Assembly (NCBI GenBank): GCA_964404745.1
Contig: CAYOLG010000006.1
Span: 82,692-146,691 of the forward strand
Origin: Pelagisphaera sp964404745
Lineage (GTDB): Bacteria > Verrucomicrobiota > Verrucomicrobiia > Opitutales > Opitutaceae
Direction of reading: 5' to 3'
Length of the DNA stretch: 64,000 nt
The notes below the pieces were generated by a model. That model did not search any database, was not told the DNA's origin, and was given only the letters and a program-made list of their open reading frames with translations. Position 1 is the stretch's first letter, and the number at the start of each line of letters is the position of its first letter. Position numbers and translations under genes: made by a program. Positions 52,539 through 60,722 of this stretch are shown piece after piece.

Positions 52539-54120
52539 TCTTAGACTTATTCAGCCCTTTTCGAACGGGGACCGTGATGCTCATGCAATGAAGAGATCCC
52601 CCTAACGCGCTGATGGCGTCGCAATTCACCCACTTGAGAGCGGCGGATGGATAAACCTCCGAATAGCGGTTTTCCACCTCGTTTTCCATAGCATCGTACT
52701 CGTCCTGAGATTCCCCCTCTTGGGGCGAAAAACGTGGTAGCAGGATGAGCGCTTCCGATCGTTCGTTCACGACAATGAGGCTATTAGCATACGAACGATA
52801 GAAAATCCAGTCATCCACATAGGTATCCAGATATTCTTGTACACCTAAATCGAGATACTTGCGGGAAAGCTTTTCTAAATGCTCATCATTATTGAAATTG
52901 ATATTCAAACCTGTATCCATGAGGATCTCAAGAGCAACGGCGCTGCGAGCGGCCTCTACGCCTTTAAGCTTGTGGTTCGGATTGGTCGCCAACGCGTAGT
53001 CAACACCAGCCTTTCGACAAACGATTTGAGTAATCTCTTTTCTCAATCGATTCAGTCGAGCATCCCGCTTTACGACGAAGGGACTTGGCATGGGCAATTG
53101 AACGATTCGCTTTTCAGGAAGATTCCGTTTAAGGTAGGCCAAATTATTGGCAACCGTTCGCTTCAGCTGCTCCCGCATAGTTCGGTTGTAGATCGAAGCT
53201 CCTGGCTGTAAGGCCGGCGCTTGGGAAACGAAGATCGTGTTCTCGCTGACAGCTTTGAGAAGCACGTCCAAATGCCGGGCCGTTTTCCCATTCGGGGGGC
53301 TCAGGACGTAAACATTTTCCGCCCCAAGGTACTGATCGAAAATCGTTTCGATTCGGTCCCAATTTTCCCCGTTTTCCAGAACTGTATCCTCTGTCAGGAA
53401 TACATTCCCGCGACCATCACTGGCGAAATCCCCGCCGTGTAATTGTAGGGGTGGCCGGGAAGGGATGGTCTCGTACTCGTGGAATGAACGGAGATATTTG
53501 CCAATATACTGAGGCGTCAGGTCGTTGGCATAATGGATATGATTGAGATTCCCCATGGACGCATCTCGCTCGTTCACCGCTATTGCTTCGAGTTGCCTGT
53601 AAATAGGATCGATGACCAGAAGATTGCCGTTTTTCAATTGGCCGAACTGCGGCCCATGGTCCCGTATCCAAAAATTCTGGGCTCGGCTTTCCACATAGTC
53701 GATTCGAGTTTCCGCGTAATTTTTCAAAATTTCGCTTTTCTCGATTTCCCGAATGAACCGACCCAGCCGCATCTCTTCATCTCGATCGAAAAGAATCCCC
53801 ACTGGAATGTGGGCGACAGTCGCTTCAAGAAATGCGATTACAAAGGATAACGCTTTCGGCTCAGTGAGGACAATCCCGAGAGGAACGCTTATTAGAGCTC
53901 TGCTAGCGGGTTCCCATTCTGCATAGAGACGATGAACGGGAACTGGCGCTGTCGGTGTTGTCGCCGGGGTGAAAAACCCGTCGGGAAGATCCCGGTTCAG
54001 TTCCCTTCGGAACTCCGCAATTTCTTCTAGTTCTTGGACGCTAGCCAATACGCTTGGCAAGAAGCAAGCCCCCGAAAATAAAACCGTCCACGCTCCAACG
54101 ACGCCCACTGCAAATCTCAT
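52513..54120 (-). CDS. Secreted agmatine/peptidylarginine deiminase-family protein
   Basis: 535 residues with a signal segment (VGVVGAWTVLFSGACFLPSV). The guanidino-hydrolase (PAD_porph) fold is seen from about residue 60: YAEWEPASRALISVPLG, the motif FWIRDHGPQFGQLKNGNLLV, LHGGDFASDGRGNVFLTEDT, a catalytic HLDV at KTARHLDVLLKAVSENTIFV, NSLIVVNERSEALILLPRF and the cysteine loop SALGGSLHCMSITVPVRKG. The family splits agmatine or peptidyl-arginine into ammonia and a citrulline-type product. A signal peptide points to extracellular or periplasmic arginine-rich substrates rather than polyamine synthesis. About 150 extra residues compared with cytoplasmic agmatine deiminases lie mainly in the middle. 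The 3' end runs into the element at 52453-52538. Confidence 0.85.
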   Translation of the reverse strand: MRFAVGVVGAWTVLFSGACFLPSVLASVQELEEIAEFRRELNRDLPDGFFTPATTPTAPVPVHRLYAEWEPASRALISVPLGIVLTEPKALSFVIAFLEATVAHIPVGILFDRDEEMRLGRFIREIEKSEILKNYAETRIDYVESRAQNFWIRDHGPQFGQLKNGNLLVIDPIYRQLEAIAVNERDASMGNLNHIHYANDLTPQYIGKYLRSFHEYETIPSRPPLQLHGGDFASDGRGNVFLTEDTVLENGENWDRIETIFDQYLGAENVYVLSPPNGKTARHLDVLLKAVSENTIFVSQAPALQPGASIYNRTMREQLKRTVANNLAYLKRNLPEKRIVQLPMPSPFVVKRDARLNRLRKEITQIVCRKAGVDYALATNPNHKLKGVEAARSAVALEILMDTGLNINFNNDEHLEKLSRKYLDLGVQEYLDTYVDDWIFYRSYANSLIVVNERSEALILLPRFSPQEGESQDEYDAMENEVENRYSEVYPSAALKWVNCDAISALGGSLHCMSITVPVRKGLNKSKRVSNKPSS

Positions 54121-54241
54121 TTGATTGATTCCACGAAAACGCTAGCCCTTGGACCGCAGTTTCGCTAAAAACGAAAATTCTAAATAGTTTATACCTTTTT
54201 CGCTTCAGACATTCCGATAGAAGACTAGAAAGCCGTTGCCC

Positions 54242-57200
54242 TCAAAGTCCACCGACGACTTGGTACCGAGCCGGATTTTCATCACCGTCAATCAGCTCTA
54301 CCCTGAGCTCATATGCCGGACTCGAGGAAGCGGGAAAGACGAATACAAACTCTCTAAGACCACCGGCGATTTCAATCGAGCCGTCCAAATCAGCTACTTC
54401 CTGACCATCGATCCAAAGCCGAAGGTCACGCGCCCCTTCCAGGTTTAAACGAATGGAACCCGCCCGATTCACTTCCACATTTCCCTTGGCGATGATTGAA
54501 TTGCTGGAAGATTCGCTGGCATCTATCGATAGCTCTCCTCTAGCCCTGCTGTAGTGTCGTTGCCAATTGGCTATATCGTGGATAGATTGGTCGGACATCG
54601 ATTCCGGAGCGATAGCGCTTTCCGCAGCATCCCATTTCCGAATCACTTGAGCCTTGGATACCGCGAATGGCCCTGGGCGACCGAGCTGAGCCACGAAACT
54701 GGTAAGGTCCAAAAACTCTTGTCGATTCTTGAGTTGGTTGGCCAACCCTGCCGGCATAAGCGAGGGCATTTCCGTCATTTTTCGAATGCGATTGCGGGCG
54801 ATAGTAACCTCTTGCGAGGAGATGGCGTCCTTGATGGTGACCTGCCGTTCATTGCGGAATACAAGCGATCCCACGTAGGCCCCTCCATCTCTGGTGACTA
54901 AGCTGAAATTCTCGAAGTGCTCGGCGAGCGCTTTGTTCGGCAACAATATCGATTCGACGATGTACTCAGCAGGAGCCGCTGATCCTATGGCAGTGAGGTC
55001 GGGACCAACGCTAGGACCGGCTCCTCCGATGGCATGGCAACTCGCGCAGGCCAAACTGGTTTTCCGAAAAAGGATTTCCCCGCGGAACGGGTCCCCCTGC
55101 TCCAGGGCATCAGAAGCCAGGACGGAAACGTCCTCGGCGAGCAATCTCTCTGCCAAAGAGCCCGAGTCATGAGATTCCAGAAGCTCGGATAATTCGGGCG
55201 ATATCAGCCCCACTCGATTGACATAGGCCTTGAGTTTTTGGCGAACCGAAGTGTGCAAAGACCGCTCGCCCAGAGCTGCTTTAAGCAGTTCAAAACCGCC
55301 ATCCCGAGAGGCGTATTCGCGAATCAGAATTTCAGGATCCGCCGCCCTGGAATCCGACTGTAGAGCCTCAGCAACATAAGGGGTAGCCACTTCTATATCG
55401 CCGTGCATCATTCCGTAGGAAGCCAAGTAACGCGCCTGCGGATCGCTGGAATCGGTAAACAGGGCAGCCAATCGATCCATGTGCTCTTTCTGTTCTAGCC
55501 GTCCAATTGCTGCCGCTGCGGAATGCCTCAAATCAAGCGGACGGGAGTCGTCCCCAAGAATCTGGTACAATGCAGGAGCCGCTTCGTCGATCTTCCAACT
55601 GCTGAGCAATTGTAGAGCGCCCGAAACCAGTTCATCGTCGGGAGACTTCATATACCTCGATACAGCCAGCATTTTCCCTCGCAGGGGAAATTGAACTTTA
55701 ATGGATACGCGGCTCAAGGCATTCATCAACCCTAGGGCGTGTTCCTTTGGAGGCTGCCGCCGCTGGCTTAGGGCATCGATGGCTAGAGCCAAAACATCAG
55801 ACTGACCGGACCGAGAAAGTTCGCTCCACAAAGAGGAAACTTCCCGGTTCGTTCCGCTCCACGATGACAAGTAGCTCTCCAGCCGTTGTCCAAATCCAAG
55901 ACCGGCCGCCCTCAGGGCGTAGTCACGGTGACGATCTTCGCTAAACGCTAGGGCCCCGTCTTCCAACAACGGCTTAACGAAACTAGCCAAGGCGATGGAG
56001 GTTTGCTCTAGGGCTGATTCGATGGCTTTGTCCACTGGATAGTCCAAAGCATTCAAAGCGGCGGGTAGAGCTCTGGCGTCTTCCAGAAATCCAGCTGCCA
56101 GGACAGCCTCCATTCGCGTTCTTGGGAAGGGGTCGCTAGCCATTTGGGCGACGATGCCAATCGGATCCGATAAATCTCTATGCCAATAGCGAATTAGACG
56201 CGTTGCCGCGGCTCTGGCTTGACCCGTATTGAGTTCTAGGGCTCTTCGCAAATAAGCCTCATTCGGCTCGTCCAGCGACTGGTAGAGCCATAACCCCTCT
56301 ATGATATGGTGATCATAGTTCGGATCGCTGGGATCGAGATTTTCGCTCCATGCGGCAAGGGCTCGAAGGGTTGCTTGCAGATCGGTTTCCGTGAGAACGA
56401 GTCGGCTTTGATCCCGTACCCAAAGCTCTTCGCTCTGCAAATTGGCAACGAGTTCTTCGATCGATTGGGATAAAAGATCGGGTTTTTCAGCCAGTGGCCG
56501 ACCCTTGGCAGTGATACGCCAGATGCGCCCATGCTCGGCATCCCGCCGCGGATCTCGGAAATCGTGTTGCGCATGGTTTATAATGGGATTATACCAGTCA
56601 GCGACATACACGGCTCCGTCGGGGCCCATCTTGACATCCACAGGGCGAAAATTCGGATGCTTGGCGGAAACGAGAGGCGTTAGTTCCGATGCCTTGAAAG
56701 CGGATCCATCTTCATCGAATCCGTAGCGGATAACGGCTCGGCTTTTAAAGCGTCCACTCATCAGTTGCCCATACAATTCTGGCGGCATGTGGCTTCCGCT
56801 TATGAGGTCGCCCCCACACTGCTTTTGCGTGGATATGAGCGTGAAGGCGCCGATTTTGACCCCGCCGTTCCCTGTCGAAGGGGACAGGTAATTAATTCTT
56901 GGATTGTCTACCAGAAAGGACTGACCCCAATAATCAAATACATGTCCCCAGGGATTGCCGACGCTTAGATTAGCGAAAACGCGAAACTCCCCCGTTTGCG
57001 GCTTAAACTGGTAGACGCCTCCATCGTTGTTGCGGACGATGCCATTCAGGGTGGGTACTTGCGTGCGGATAAACAGGCCTTCCTGAAAATAGATCCAACC
57101 GCCCGGCCCTCGACGCCAGGCGCTGATCGAATGGTGGCTATCTTCGATGCCGAAACCGGTCAGGGCAACTTGCCGGATATCCGCCCGATCATCGCCATCC

Positions 57201-57670
57201 GTGTCCTTCAGAAAAAGGATATCGGGAGTCTGGCCGACATAAACACCGCCATTGGCTAATTCAATGCCGGTAGGAATATAGAGTCCATCCGCGAAAACCG
57301 TTGATTTGTCTGCAGTCCCATCGCCGTCTGTATCCTCCAATATTATGATCTGATCATTGGGCCGCTCCCCGGGCCGCAATTGCGGATAGGACCAGGAACA
57401 AGCCACCCAGAGACGCCCGCGCGGCCCCCAGACCATGTGGACCGGATTTTCCAGCATAGGCTCGGCGGCGAAAAGATTCACTTCGAATCCGTCCAGCACA
57501 TCGAAGCTTTGTCGTTCAACTTCAGGATCATGGTTGTCCATCAAGTCGAGATCCGCTCCCACTTGATTGCTAGCCTTGATCGGGGCGAGCCCCTGGGCTC
57601 CTGCCATTGACACAGAAAAAATAGCCAAACAAGCGGCCGAAAGAACTCTCATTGGAATCGAATGGATCAT
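54242..57670 (-). CDS. PVC-type HEAT-repeat membrane-bound dehydrogenase with C-terminal cytochrome c
   Basis: 1142 residues, signal peptide (RVLSAACLAIFSVSMAGAQG). Order: an NHL/glucose-sorbosone-dehydrogenase-like propeller, residues ~50-410 (VNLFAAEPMLENPVHMVWGP, ILEDTDGDGTADKSTVF, PVDVKMGPDGAVYVADWYNP, HDFRDPRRDAEHGRIWRI); a region of HEAT-like helical repeats (~420-830); a cytochrome c module with LACASCHAIGGAGPSVGPDL (haem Cys875/Cys878/His879) followed by the PNKALAEHFENFSLVTRDG block; and a C-terminal beta-domain (~1010-1142). This composite family is common in Planctomycetes and Verrucomicrobia; it is thought to oxidise sugars in the periplasm. It begins 1 bp after the GDSL gene stops; an ATG six codons later is an alternative. 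Confidence 0.92.
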   Translation of the reverse strand: MIHSIPMRVLSAACLAIFSVSMAGAQGLAPIKASNQVGADLDLMDNHDPEVERQSFDVLDGFEVNLFAAEPMLENPVHMVWGPRGRLWVACSWSYPQLRPGERPNDQIIILEDTDGDGTADKSTVFADGLYIPTGIELANGGVYVGQTPDILFLKDTDGDDRADIRQVALTGFGIEDSHHSISAWRRGPGGWIYFQEGLFIRTQVPTLNGIVRNNDGGVYQFKPQTGEFRVFANLSVGNPWGHVFDYWGQSFLVDNPRINYLSPSTGNGGVKIGAFTLISTQKQCGGDLISGSHMPPELYGQLMSGRFKSRAVIRYGFDEDGSAFKASELTPLVSAKHPNFRPVDVKMGPDGAVYVADWYNPIINHAQHDFRDPRRDAEHGRIWRITAKGRPLAEKPDLLSQSIEELVANLQSEELWVRDQSRLVLTETDLQATLRALAAWSENLDPSDPNYDHHIIEGLWLYQSLDEPNEAYLRRALELNTGQARAAATRLIRYWHRDLSDPIGIVAQMASDPFPRTRMEAVLAAGFLEDARALPAALNALDYPVDKAIESALEQTSIALASFVKPLLEDGALAFSEDRHRDYALRAAGLGFGQRLESYLSSWSGTNREVSSLWSELSRSGQSDVLALAIDALSQRRQPPKEHALGLMNALSRVSIKVQFPLRGKMLAVSRYMKSPDDELVSGALQLLSSWKIDEAAPALYQILGDDSRPLDLRHSAAAAIGRLEQKEHMDRLAALFTDSSDPQARYLASYGMMHGDIEVATPYVAEALQSDSRAADPEILIREYASRDGGFELLKAALGERSLHTSVRQKLKAYVNRVGLISPELSELLESHDSGSLAERLLAEDVSVLASDALEQGDPFRGEILFRKTSLACASCHAIGGAGPSVGPDLTAIGSAAPAEYIVESILLPNKALAEHFENFSLVTRDGGAYVGSLVFRNERQVTIKDAISSQEVTIARNRIRKMTEMPSLMPAGLANQLKNRQEFLDLTSFVAQLGRPGPFAVSKAQVIRKWDAAESAIAPESMSDQSIHDIANWQRHYSRARGELSIDASESSSNSIIAKGNVEVNRAGSIRLNLEGARDLRLWIDGQEVADLDGSIEIAGGLREFVFVFPASSSPAYELRVELIDGDENPARYQVVGGL

Positions 57671-57671
57671 T

Positions 57672-58934
57672 TCAATCTACCACCTTTCTAAACTCCCAGC
57701 GGGACGTTTCGTCAAATTCCGGGTACTTGGCGAGTTCGCGCTCGCCTACCTCTGCGTTCGCCCGAAATTGCTTAAGTTCTCCTGGAAGGGCCCTTCCGCT
57801 GGGGGATTTGCGCCGCGTGCCTACGATGTGGACCTGGTTCAGGGATCTCCAGCTGAGGAAAAACTGGTCGTTCTTCTCTACGATCCCTTTGCGAAAGGCT
57901 TCCACCTGCGATTGCTCGGAAAGATTTTTCAAGGCAAGACCCTCGTTCCATTTGGAACTGGTGGCTCGGGCTATTTCGCGCCCATTTACAGTCAAGGCGT
58001 AAACGCCTTCGTCTAAGCCAGTAGCCCGAAGGCGATCCGTCCAGCGCCTGAGCGAAGGATGAAGGGAACTGTCCTGCGGTGGTGGAGTTTTCCAACGGGC
58101 TTCCGATTGGTTCCACGAATACGCTTGGTTGCTGCGCGCTTTAGCCGCTTCGATATTAGCCCCGTTAGCGACAACCGGTTCGATTCCGCCTAGGGCTATT
58201 TCCAAACCACTGTATCCGGGAGCAAGACCGTCGGCGATAAAATGGCTGGACACCCAAGCCCCGTATGGGCTCAAAATCACGCCATTGGTCGTCATCTTAG
58301 ACGCTCCGCCCTCTTGTGACAAAGCCAATGTAGGTGAAAACAAGTCGATGCACAGGAGACCGTTCTCTTGAGCCACCTCTTTCATAGCCGTAGCGTATAC
58401 AGCTAAATTTAGATTCTGGGCCTCGCCATCAGGCATGGGCTTGCCGAGATTCTCGAAAGCCAGTGGAGTAACGAGAATGACCCGAGGTACCGAATAGCCA
58501 TTGTATTGGTTAGACTGATACTCATTGATGAGCGTTGTAAGATTTGCTCGGAATCGGCTAACCCCCTCGGGTCCTGCAAACGATTCCCCTATTCCAAAAC
58601 AGGCGATGATAACATCAACCCCGAATTCTCTCAGCGAAGCCGCCTCAGACTCGAAATTCTCAGGACGGGCTCTTTTCTCCAGTGCATCCCCCGCCCAGCC
58701 CAAATTCCGTACCGTCAATTCTCCTTCCGGCGCTCGCCTCTTGAGCTCCGTTTCCAAATAGCCATAGCGCCGCAACTGATCGGCAATCGAGTTTCCCACG
58801 ATGGCGATGCGATCGCCATAGCCAAGCAGCCGGGCGGGGATCGGCTGAGTATCATCCGCTTCCGCGTCTACCCAACAAAAACTAAAAGGCAGGCAGAGGG
58901 ACAAAAAGAGATGAGCTATACGCCTGCAGGTCAT
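57672..58934 (-). CDS. Secreted GDSL/SGNH-type hydrolase
   Basis: 420 residues with a signal (RRIAHLFLSLCLPFSFCWVD). SGNH blocks: I, RIAIVGNSIADQLRRYGYLE (here N-S-I replaces the G-D-S segment), II, NLGWAGDALEKR (Gly), III, IIACFGIGESFAGPEG (family Asn-type position now Gly-Ile-Gly-Glu, atypical), V, LSPYGAWVSSHFIADGL (reduced Asp-His). The lack of a canonical block III and V means activity is not assured. It ends 1 bp before the HEAT/cytochrome gene on the same strand; this pair is conserved in PVC genomes to my knowledge. Confidence 0.8.
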   Translation of the reverse strand: MTCRRIAHLFLSLCLPFSFCWVDAEADDTQPIPARLLGYGDRIAIVGNSIADQLRRYGYLETELKRRAPEGELTVRNLGWAGDALEKRARPENFESEAASLREFGVDVIIACFGIGESFAGPEGVSRFRANLTTLINEYQSNQYNGYSVPRVILVTPLAFENLGKPMPDGEAQNLNLAVYATAMKEVAQENGLLCIDLFSPTLALSQEGGASKMTTNGVILSPYGAWVSSHFIADGLAPGYSGLEIALGGIEPVVANGANIEAAKARSNQAYSWNQSEARWKTPPPQDSSLHPSLRRWTDRLRATGLDEGVYALTVNGREIARATSSKWNEGLALKNLSEQSQVEAFRKGIVEKNDQFFLSWRSLNQVHIVGTRRKSPSGRALPGELKQFRANAEVGERELAKYPEFDETSRWEFRKVVD

Positions 58935-59091
58935 GGATTAAGGGAAGCGGGTGTCGTGATCGAGAATGCAGGTATAACCCCGCCCGATATTTGCTTCGTG
59001 GAAGAGAAAAATGCGAATTTCAAGGACAAAACAATCGATAATTACAGGTCTCTCGGGTTGTTTGAGTTCGCCCTCTTCCAAATCAATTTTT

Positions 59092-60516
59092 CTACTCGGT
59101 CGGCGACCAATTGGGAATGGATGGCGTCGTTCCGGCTCCGACTCGAAAGCGAATGATCTGGTCGTCGATTCTCAGCGATAGGAATTCCTCGATGGCCGCG
59201 ATTAGGTCCTCTTTAGCTTCGGCGATCCTGCCGGCCCGCTTTTTAACGCTTTCCGGATTCCACTTGGCTACGTCCAGTTTTTCGTAGGGGTCGTTGCCAA
59301 TCTCGTAAAGCTCCAGCGTCGGTTTAATCGGGTCTTCGGCATCGGCGGCTGAGCGATGGATGATCAGCTTCCAGAAATCCGTGTTTACGGCTAGGCGTTC
59401 GATTTGGTCCGGAGCTTGGTCGATATAGCTGAACCATAGGCGGTCCTCTAGCTTGGCCTTGCCTCGCATAGCGTCGAGCATGTCGATCCCGTCGAGAGGT
59501 TTCTTGGGTGGAACCGTGACGCCAATCATTTTCCGGATGGTGGGTAGAACGTCGATATAGCCCATACGCTCACGTATTCGCTTGCCACCTACAATACCAC
59601 CATTTTTCCACATGGCGGCGGCTGCCACGCGAATCCCGCCTTGGTAGACGGAAGCTTTGGCCCCCTTCAATTCTCCGTTGCTGGCGATATTGTTCACTCC
59701 ACCATTGTCGCTGAAAAACAACACAAAGGTGTCGTCCAAATCGCCGCGCTTTTCGGCAGCTTTCAGGATCTCTCCGATGGCCTGGTCCATCGAATCGACC
59801 ATGGCGGCGTGAATCTTCTGCCTCCCTTCCCGCTGCGGGTATTTGGCCAGATCGGTCTCTTTGGCCTGCAGGGGCGAGTGAGGAGCGTTGAAGGGGACGT
59901 AGAGGAAGTATAGGTCCGATTTCGGGATGCTGTCGATGAAGGCCGCGGCTGCTTGGCCAATGAGATCGGTGGAATAGCCATCTTGCTGGAATGGGGCATC
60001 ATTTTTATGCCAGTCTCGCTCTCCATCCCGTTCATGGGTGAAGTAATCGATGGCTCCATTGTAATGCCCGATAAAATCGGTAAATCCGCGTTTGGTTGGG
60101 CCCCACTTCTTTTGCCGGTGACCTAAGTGCCACTTGCCAAATATCCCCCGATGCCGGTAGCCCGCTTGGGCAAAAACATCGGCCATGGTTTCTTCGGTTA
60201 AGTCCAAGCCGAAATCGCGCTGCGGAGGAATGACTGCTCGCATAAGGCCATAGCGTATCGGATAGCGACCCGTCATCAGTCCTGCCCGCGTCGGCGTGCA
60301 AACCGGGCAAGAGTAAAAAGCCTCCAGCTGCGAGCCTTCCCGAGCTAGGCGATCAATATTGGGCGTTTGGATGTCGCTACCGTGAAAGCCGACGTCTCCG
60401 TAGCCGAGATCGTCGGCTAGGAAGATAATGACGTTGGGCTTTTCTACAGATAGCAAGGAGATTGAAAATAGGAAAAGGAAAAGAGGCAGAAGAATGATGG
60501 GGCGAGGAAGCGTCAT
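59092..60516 (-). CDS. Secreted sulfatase
   Basis: 474 residues with a signal (PIILLPLFLFLFSISLLSVE). Landmarks: PNVIIFLADDLGYGDVGFHG (metal aspartates), formylglycine site CPVCTPTRAGLMTGRYPIRY (C-T-P-T-R), YRHRGIFGKWHLGHRQKKWG, LYFLYVPFNAPHSPLQAKET, FVLFFSDNGGVNNIASNGEL (metal Asp-Asn) and DFWKLIIHRSAADAED. Resembles GalNAc/arylsulfatase-type glycan sulfatases. The ATG at 60516 is set by the signal; the frame is open for 100 more codons, partly through the repeat at 60589-60658. It lies between the GDSL gene and the TonB receptor on the same strand. Confidence 0.92.
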   Translation of the reverse strand: MTLPRPIILLPLFLFLFSISLLSVEKPNVIIFLADDLGYGDVGFHGSDIQTPNIDRLAREGSQLEAFYSCPVCTPTRAGLMTGRYPIRYGLMRAVIPPQRDFGLDLTEETMADVFAQAGYRHRGIFGKWHLGHRQKKWGPTKRGFTDFIGHYNGAIDYFTHERDGERDWHKNDAPFQQDGYSTDLIGQAAAAFIDSIPKSDLYFLYVPFNAPHSPLQAKETDLAKYPQREGRQKIHAAMVDSMDQAIGEILKAAEKRGDLDDTFVLFFSDNGGVNNIASNGELKGAKASVYQGGIRVAAAAMWKNGGIVGGKRIRERMGYIDVLPTIRKMIGVTVPPKKPLDGIDMLDAMRGKAKLEDRLWFSYIDQAPDQIERLAVNTDFWKLIIHRSAADAEDPIKPTLELYEIGNDPYEKLDVAKWNPESVKKRAGRIAEAKEDLIAAIEEFLSLRIDDQIIRFRVGAGTTPSIPNWSPTE

Positions 60517-60588
60517 CGGCTTTTGGATCCTGATTGAGGTGATGGTTTTGTCAACGTTGACTCGGAGATCCTCCGTAACCCTAGTCAT

Positions 60589-60658
60589 GGCAGGGAGAAC
60601 TGGCTCAGTCCTCCGCGTCAACCTGTAGACAAGGAGGACCGAGCCGGTCCTCCCTGCC
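60589..60658. repeat. Palindromic repeat, family A, copy 2
   Basis: A 70-bp element with arms starting GGCAGGGAGAACTGGCTCAG and ending GGAGGACCGAGCCGGTCCTC then CCTGCC. Left and right parts match copy 1 at 22765-22833 with about four differences each; the centre does not. It lies between the TonB receptor stop and the sulfatase start. Confidence 0.8.
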
Positions 60659-60668
60659 CTTAAATGAA

Positions 60669-60693
60669 CGAGCCGCTCGGGATGAGCGGCTCG
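60669..60693. terminator. Hairpin between receptor and sulfatase genes
   Basis: Perfect 10-bp stem CGAGCCGCTC / GAGCGGCTCG with a 5-base loop, 30 bp past the receptor stop on the minus strand. The following sequence on that strand is TTCATTT, a poor T-run, so termination may be partial, permitting read-through to the sulfatase. Confidence 0.5.
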
Positions 60694-60722
60694 GGGAAAA
60701 AACTGATTTCTAACAGTTTCGA

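Noticed and set aside
51859..52605. A 248-codon open frame on the plus strand, antisense to the sulfatase
   Set aside because: Its sequence has no family pattern, and the opposite strand encodes a clear sulfatase with intact motifs. It is a shadow of that gene's codon bias.
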